A stretch of DNA of 10,952 nt. It comes from Kiritimatiellia bacterium. Lineage in GTDB: Bacteria > Verrucomicrobiota > Kiritimatiellia > RFP12 > UBA1067. Location of the stretch: contig JAFRNO010000351.1 in the NCBI GenBank assembly GCA_017430155.1, forward strand, positions 1 through 10,952, given 5' to 3'. A model generated the notes under the pieces. The model was not told the DNA's origin and did not search any database. It saw only the letters and a program-made list of their open reading frames with translations. Below, one piece after another: positions 7,190 to 10,952 of the stretch; position 1 is the stretch's first letter; each line of letters opens with the position of its first letter. Position numbers and translations under genes: made by a program.

Positions 7190-7424
7190 ATGCGCGCGGG
7201 GACATGCCCAGAAGCTTCTTGGCACGCTCCACGCGCATGCGCGGCACGACCGGACCGTTGCGCGGACGGAACGCCGTGCCTCTCTCCAACGCTCTCGCGA
7301 CCTCGAGAAGAAGGAGTTCGTTCAGTATCCGGAGTCGGAGTTCGTCATCGTGCATCCTGAACCCTTCAGCGGCATCTCGGACCTCCTTTAGGACGTGTAC
7401 GCCGATCCTCTGGATGGATGGCAT
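7164..7424 (-). pseudogene. Possible remnant of an AraC/XylR-type regulator
   Basis: The 282-nt gap between the second Gfo/Idh gene and the fucosidase gene has no plus-strand gene. On the minus strand an 86-codon frame is open from 7424 to 7164, overlapping the Gfo/Idh 3' end. Two pieces resemble the DNA-binding domain of AraC/XylR regulators: VRDAAEGFRM (compare the usual IR-x-A-C-x-G-I-x-V) and RMRVERAKKLLG (compare the usual RVRLERAKxLL). The stretch between them does not fit in this frame, and everything after KKLLG that would form the second helix-turn-helix is missing. I read it as a truncated, indel-damaged relic. It could instead be an unrelated small protein or chance in GC-rich DNA. 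Confidence 0.3.
7232..7243. repeat. 12-bp perfect palindrome CGCGCATGCGCG
   Basis: This palindrome lies in the gap before the fucosidase gene, next to a second one, AGAAGCTTCT, at about 7210-7219. No T-run follows, so neither resembles a terminator. They could be protein-binding sites or by-products of base composition. Confidence 0.3.
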
Positions 7425-7471
7425 TCCAAATCGTATGCCCTAGATATGCAGATCAACGGAAAGGAGTTGAC

Positions 7472-8884
7472 ATGAAATCATCGCGCAGGGAATTCCTGCT
7501 GTCCGCTGCGGCATGCGGCGTCTTGCCTGGCATGCGGCCGCTCTTCGGCGCAGTTGCGCCGTCCCTTGTGAAACCTACCCCGCAGCAGGTGCTTTGGGCC
7601 GAGCAGGAGCTCGGCATGTTCTTCCACATGGACCTTCCCATTTTCCAGCCGCGCGGGAAGGGCGTCAACACCGAACACTGCCAAAAGATACTGGATCCGC
7701 GCATCTACAATCCCGCGAAGCTCGACACCGACCAGTGGATGGAGGCGGCCAAGGCGATGGGCGCGAAGTACGTCGTGTTCGTGGCATACCACGGCAGCGG
7801 CTTCATGCAGTGGCAGAGCGACCTGTTCCCGTACGGCCTCAAGCAGAGCCCGTGGCGCGGCGGCAAGGGGGACGTTGTCCGTGACTTCATGGACTCCGCC
7901 CGAAAGTACGGCATGAAGCCCGGTCTCTACGCCTACGCGCGCGGCGGAAGGTATCTCTCCGAGAAGTTTCCCGTGAAGCGGGCGGACGGTTCGGTCGACA
8001 AGGCGGCGCAGAGGGCAAAGTCGAAAATGATCGAGGGCTACCTTGAGGAGCTGTGGCGCGACTACGGCGAGTTTTTCGAGCTGTGGTACGACGGCGGCGT
8101 GCTGCCCGTCTCGCAGGGCGGCCCCGACGTGGAACGTCTTGTGTCCAAGTACCAGCCCAACGCGATCCTCTTTCAGGGACCGGGGCACATGAAGAACCTC
8201 ATCCGGTGGGTGGGGAACGAGCGCGGCGTGGCGCCGTATCCGTGCTGGGCTACCGGCGGGCGCGTCACGCAGTCGGACGGTGCCAAGGAGAGCAAGTTCC
8301 CCGGCCATCCCGACGGACCGAAATGGATGCCGGGCGAGTGCGATCTACCGCTCCGTTGCCATCGCTGGTTCTGGACGCCCGAGAACGAGCCCAACCGCGG
8401 CTGGCGCTACTGGACGGACGACGAGCTCGTGGACAAGTACTACACGTCCGTCGGCCGCGGCTGCAACATGCTCCTCAACGCGAACATCAACACGGACGGA
8501 CTCGTCCCCGAGGAGGACTTCGGCTACTACGTCCGTTTCGGGAAGTCCATTCGCGCCCGGTTCGCCAATCCCCTTGCCGTTGCCTCATGCGAAGGCGATG
8601 CCGTGGAGATGGCACTTCCCGCATCCGGGCCGGTAAACCAGATATCAGTGTCCGAGGACATTCGCGAAGGCCAGCGCGTGCGCGCCTACAAGGTGGAAGG
8701 GTTGGTGCCGGACGGCGGATGGAAGACTCTCTGCGAAGGGACGAGCGTCGGCCACAAGCGCATACAGATGTTCGATCCGGTCGTCGTGGCGAAGCTTCGC
8801 TTCACCGTTACAGAAGCGGCGGACAGGCCGCTGATACGGGAATTCGCCGCATGGAACGTCAAGGAGCGGATCGTGAAGGCCTGA
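7472..8884 (+). CDS. Tat-exported alpha-L-fucosidase, GH29 family
   Basis: This 470-residue enzyme is expected to hydrolyse terminal alpha-L-fucose from glycans outside the cytoplasm by the retaining GH29 mechanism. The Tat signal is SSRREFLLSAAACGV (3-17). The TIM-barrel begins at LWAEQELGMFFHMDLP (41-56). It continues through GAKYVVFVAYHGSGFMQW (97-114), SPWRGGKGDVVRDF (126-139) and KYGMKPGLY (145-153). ELWYDGG (203-209) contains Asp207, the expected nucleophile. Late barrel motifs are RCHRWFW (295-301) and GCNMLLNANINTDGL (330-344). Residues 385-462 look like the GH29 C-terminal beta-sandwich. The classical HH pair is HG here (His107-Gly108), so substrate preference may differ from textbook fucosidases. 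The ATG at 7472 is chosen because AAGGAG lies five nt upstream and the Tat motif begins there; the in-frame ATG at 7418 has neither. The fold is secure and the fucose specificity probable. Confidence 0.87.
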   Translation: MKSSRREFLLSAAACGVLPGMRPLFGAVAPSLVKPTPQQVLWAEQELGMFFHMDLPIFQPRGKGVNTEHCQKILDPRIYNPAKLDTDQWMEAAKAMGAKYVVFVAYHGSGFMQWQSDLFPYGLKQSPWRGGKGDVVRDFMDSARKYGMKPGLYAYARGGRYLSEKFPVKRADGSVDKAAQRAKSKMIEGYLEELWRDYGEFFELWYDGGVLPVSQGGPDVERLVSKYQPNAILFQGPGHMKNLIRWVGNERGVAPYPCWATGGRVTQSDGAKESKFPGHPDGPKWMPGECDLPLRCHRWFWTPENEPNRGWRYWTDDELVDKYYTSVGRGCNMLLNANINTDGLVPEEDFGYYVRFGKSIRARFANPLAVASCEGDAVEMALPASGPVNQISVSEDIREGQRVRAYKVEGLVPDGGWKTLCEGTSVGHKRIQMFDPVVVAKLRFTVTEAADRPLIREFAAWNVKERIVKA

Positions 8885-8938
8885 AGTCGGCGTGGATGTT
8901 CAGGATTGTCCGGCAAACAGGGAAAGGATTCCTGGCGG

Positions 8939-9718
8939 ATGCAGATCAACAACCTCGAGAAGTTCCTGGAGAAGGTGCGGCGCGACGAGTTCCCCATCGG
9001 CGCCGTGGTGGGGCTGTCGGACCCCACTGTCACGGAACTGGCGGCGAACGTGGGGTTCGACTTCGTCTTCATCGACGGCGAGCACGGCGACATCGACCGC
9101 AAGTGCGCGATGGAGCACCTGATGGCCGTGAAGGGCACGGACGCCGCGAGTTTCTACCGCGTGCCCTGCTGCAACCACACGGAGATCAAGAAGATCATCG
9201 ACTTCGCACCGGCGGGAATCATCGTTCCGATGGTGATGAACGCCGAGGAGGCGAAGCGCGCCATCGAGGCGATGCGGTACCCGCCGACGGGCAATCGGGG
9301 ATGCGGCTTTCGTCGCGGACTCGCATACGGCGCGGGCGACTTCGACGAATACTGGAAGGCGTCCGCGCACGACCCGATCGTCATCCTCCAGCTGGAGCAC
9401 GTCGACGCCTACCGTGACCTCGACCGCATCTTGGCGTTGGACGGACTCGACAGCATCATGATCGGCCCCTACGACTTCTCGGCGTCGATGGGCAAGGCTG
9501 GCCAATGGGATGCCCCGGAGCTGCGTGCGATATTCGACGATGCCTGCCGCCGCATCCGCGCCGCCGGCGTGATGCTGGGCGTGGCGCTTGACGTCCGCGC
9601 CGAGGAATGGCGCGCGCGCGGCGCGCAGTGGATGGCCGTGAAGGGCGACATGACCGCGCTCGTCGAGCGCTGGCGTGAAGTGATTTACTCGTTAAAATGT
9701 GAAAGGAATATGCAATGA
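8939..9718 (+). CDS. HpcH/HpaI family class II aldolase, 2-keto-3-deoxy-acid type
   Basis: Members of this metal-dependent family reversibly split 2-keto-3-deoxy acids into pyruvate and an aldehyde; relatives include RhmA (2-keto-3-deoxy-L-rhamnonate aldolase) and HpaI. The 259 residues match family length and lack a signal peptide, so it is cytoplasmic. Visible motifs are IDGEHGD (45-51, with His49), YRVP (73-76, with pyruvate-binding Arg74), YPPTGNRGCGFRRG (114-127), the metal ligand Glu153 in LQLEHVDA and the metal ligand Asp179 in IGPYDFSASMG. The ATG at 8939 is chosen because AAAGGA lies ten nt upstream; a TTG at 8906 would only add eleven uninformative residues. It follows the fucosidase by 54 nt and overlaps the next gene. 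With that context a role in degrading the acid formed from released fucose, or from a similar 6-deoxy sugar, is a reasonable inference. The exact substrate is undetermined. Confidence 0.9.
   Translation: MQINNLEKFLEKVRRDEFPIGAVVGLSDPTVTELAANVGFDFVFIDGEHGDIDRKCAMEHLMAVKGTDAASFYRVPCCNHTEIKKIIDFAPAGIIVPMVMNAEEAKRAIEAMRYPPTGNRGCGFRRGLAYGAGDFDEYWKASAHDPIVILQLEHVDAYRDLDRILALDGLDSIMIGPYDFSASMGKAGQWDAPELRAIFDDACRRIRAAGVMLGVALDVRAEEWRARGAQWMAVKGDMTALVERWREVIYSLKCERNMQ
9702..9714 (+). promoter_or_regulatory. Ribosome binding site inside the aldolase 3' end, translational coupling
   Basis: AAAGGA at 9702-9707 lies within the last codons of the aldolase gene, seven nt before the ATG at 9715. The aldolase stop TGA (9716-9718) overlaps that start in the arrangement ATGATG. 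Ribosomes finishing the aldolase can reinitiate directly on the next gene. A second ATG at 9718 is an alternative start one codon later. Confidence 0.65.
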
Positions 9719-10952
9719 TGCACAACAGAATTGCCAACATGTTGGCTATCGCCGGCATGGCGATGTCGGCGTTCGGGTTCTCGAAGGCGTTTGACCGCGT
9801 CGGCGACCGGTGGAGCTTCGACATTCCGGCGGGGACAGACCCCATGGAGGCGCGGTTCACCACGCCGTACCATCCCGTGCGTGTGGCGGACCTGCATCCC
9901 GGCGTGATCGTGGGCGCCGCGGGCGTGGAAGGACAGGCGCTGTGGTGCGCGCCCGGCGCGTCGATCCGCCTTCCCTCCGCCATGATCCTGCCGGCGCGGG
10001 GCGACTTCACCTTCTCCTTCTACGCGGGTTTTGTGCCGCCGTTCACGGGCGGGCAGATGCTCGCGCGCAACCCGAAGATGTCGGTGTTCCTGACGGCCGA
10101 GGGGCGGCTCGCGGTCACGCTGGCGAGGACGACCGTTTCGGGCGGCGCGTCGGTGGCGGACGGACGCTGGCACCATCTCGCGGTCGTGCGCAGGGGCGAC
10201 GAGCTGTCGCTCTGGGTGGACGGCGAGAAGGTCGCCGCGAAGGCGCAGGTGAAGGACACGGTGTACGACCATATCGTAGGCATGGTCGCGCAGTGGATGC
10301 TCCTGTCGACGGAAAACAGGAACCGCATGTTCCTCGACGAGGTGACGGCGCATGCGGCGGCGCTGGCGCCCGAGGACCTGCGGCAGCTCGCCGCGCGCGC
10401 AGCCGCCGCGAAGGTCCCGCAGATGACGCCCGAACAGGAGGCGGCGGAAACCGCCCGCCGCCGCGCGCTCGATCCGCCGTTGGCGACGGAAAAGGAATAT
10501 ACGCCGCTCACGATCGGGAAGGGCGAGCTGCGCACGTTCGCAGAGCAGCACGACGTGTTCGCGCTCGCGGTGCCGTGGTTCGACCCGGCGGGACGCGACC
10601 TCATCTGCGAGGGAACGATCTTCGGGAGCCGTCCGCTCCTCTACCGCTTCCTGCGGCTCGAGAACGGCGTGCCCGTCTACGCCGAGGGCGTTCCCTACAC
10701 GGACATCAGCCCGCGCGGCGCGTCGCCGTGGTACGGCAAGGACGGCGCATTCGGCATCTGCCGCGTGGAGACGCGCCTGCGGGACGGCGGAAAGAAGGTC
10801 GGCGAGCTGGTCCGCTACCGCTTCGACCGCGCGTCGCACAGGTTCGGTTCCGCCGAGGTCGTGCTGGGGACCGACGGCAAGCCGTACCGTCTGCCGGGCG
10901 GACGCGTCATGTTCGCCGACCTGGACGGCGACGGGGTGGACGACCTCCTCTC
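9715..10952 (+). CDS. Secreted LamG-domain protein with FG-GAP/VCBS-like repeats (3' end outside window)
   Basis: The frame is open from 9715 to the window end (412 codons plus two bases). The N-terminus (residues 1-25) is a plausible Sec signal peptide with a hydrophobic core, MLAIAGMAMSAFGF. Residues about 30-215 look like a LamG/concanavalin A-like domain, marked by DGRWHHLAVVRRGDELSLWVDG (149-170) and FLDEVTAHAAALAPEDLRQL (207-226). A charged Ala-rich linker follows (225-260). From about 275, FALAVPWFDPAGRDLICEG then RPLLYRFLRLENG, and finally ADLDGDGVDDLL (401-412), resemble successive blades of an FG-GAP/VCBS beta-propeller with a calcium-binding DxDGDG loop. Both domain types commonly bind carbohydrate or mediate surface attachment. 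Its coupling to the aldolase and position after the fucosidase suggest glycan binding or processing. A catalytic domain could lie beyond the edge; none is visible. Confidence 0.82.
   Translation, partial: MMHNRIANMLAIAGMAMSAFGFSKAFDRVGDRWSFDIPAGTDPMEARFTTPYHPVRVADLHPGVIVGAAGVEGQALWCAPGASIRLPSAMILPARGDFTFSFYAGFVPPFTGGQMLARNPKMSVFLTAEGRLAVTLARTTVSGGASVADGRWHHLAVVRRGDELSLWVDGEKVAAKAQVKDTVYDHIVGMVAQWMLLSTENRNRMFLDEVTAHAAALAPEDLRQLAARAAAAKVPQMTPEQEAAETARRRALDPPLATEKEYTPLTIGKGELRTFAEQHDVFALAVPWFDPAGRDLICEGTIFGSRPLLYRFLRLENGVPVYAEGVPYTDISPRGASPWYGKDGAFGICRVETRLRDGGKKVGELVRYRFDRASHRFGSAEVVLGTDGKPYRLPGGRVMFADLDGDGVDDLL

Noticed and set aside
4241..7225. A very long open minus-strand frame (994 codons) opposite the Gfo/Idh genes
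   Set aside because: It is rich in Arg, Val and His with no domain signal and exactly mirrors two genes with Tat signals, family motifs and ribosome sites. Such frames arise from GC-rich codon bias.
7381..7390. ACCTCCTTTA, resembling the 3' tail of 16S rRNA
   Set aside because: No surrounding rRNA sequence is present. It is the complement of a Shine-Dalgarno-like string on the minus strand that would only serve a 17-codon frame, so chance is likelier.
4606..7443. A 945-codon plus-strand frame overlapping both Gfo/Idh genes
   Set aside because: Arg/Gly/Ala-rich low-complexity translation in the wrong frame that spans the gap between two well supported genes.
7418..7471. In-frame upstream ATG extending the fucosidase by 18 residues
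   Set aside because: It has no ribosome site and would bury the Tat signal; the ATG at 7472 has AAGGAG at the right distance.
7467..7472. TTGACA, a perfect -35 hexamer before the fucosidase
   Set aside because: It overlaps the ribosome site and the start codon, so it cannot serve this gene, and no -10 with proper spacing and purpose follows.
1..10952. CRISPR arrays, tRNA or rRNA genes, transposases, phage integration sites
   Set aside because: I scanned for regular repeats, rRNA-like sequence and transposase or integrase motifs and saw none that could be supported.

Overview
This is a GC-rich window without rRNA or tRNA. It looks like a chromosomal fragment from a carbohydrate-degrading member of the PVC superphylum, most likely Kiritimatiellota, Lentisphaerae or Verrucomicrobiota. 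The support is indirect: several Tat-exported Gfo/Idh/MocA proteins in a row, a Tat-exported GH29-type fucosidase, a secreted LamG/FG-GAP protein, and a FabD whose nucleophile motif is GLSLGE. The phylum is an inference.

Left part (1-3199, minus strand): two adjacent paralogous genes of a family I cannot name run leftwards as an operon, with a 25-nt gap. The downstream copy is longer and leaves the window at base 1, still open after 626 codons. Both share a strongly conserved N-terminal block containing FDDYGKGKPL and the same ribosome-binding layout, AGAAAGGA-N8-ATG.

Middle (3200-3375): a compact divergent promoter region has an extended -10 promoter in each direction and a perfect 10-bp palindrome, ATTGCGCAAT, over the rightward -35.

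Right part (3376-10952, plus strand): fabD (malonyl-CoA:ACP transacylase) is followed closely by two Tat-signal Gfo/Idh/MocA proteins. A 282-nt gap comes next and may hold a decayed AraC/XylR-type regulator on the minus strand. Then follow a Tat-exported GH29-type alpha-L-fucosidase, an HpcH/HpaI class II aldolase and a secreted LamG plus FG-GAP/VCBS protein that runs off the right edge. The aldolase stop overlaps the LamG start (ATGA).

Working model (inference): the right-hand cluster handles a fucose- or deoxysugar-containing glycan. The exported fucosidase and possibly the Gfo/Idh proteins act outside the cytoplasm, and the cytoplasmic aldolase cleaves a 2-keto-3-deoxy acid made from the released sugar. 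fabD is an odd housekeeping leader for such a cluster. The least explained part is the left-hand paralogue pair.
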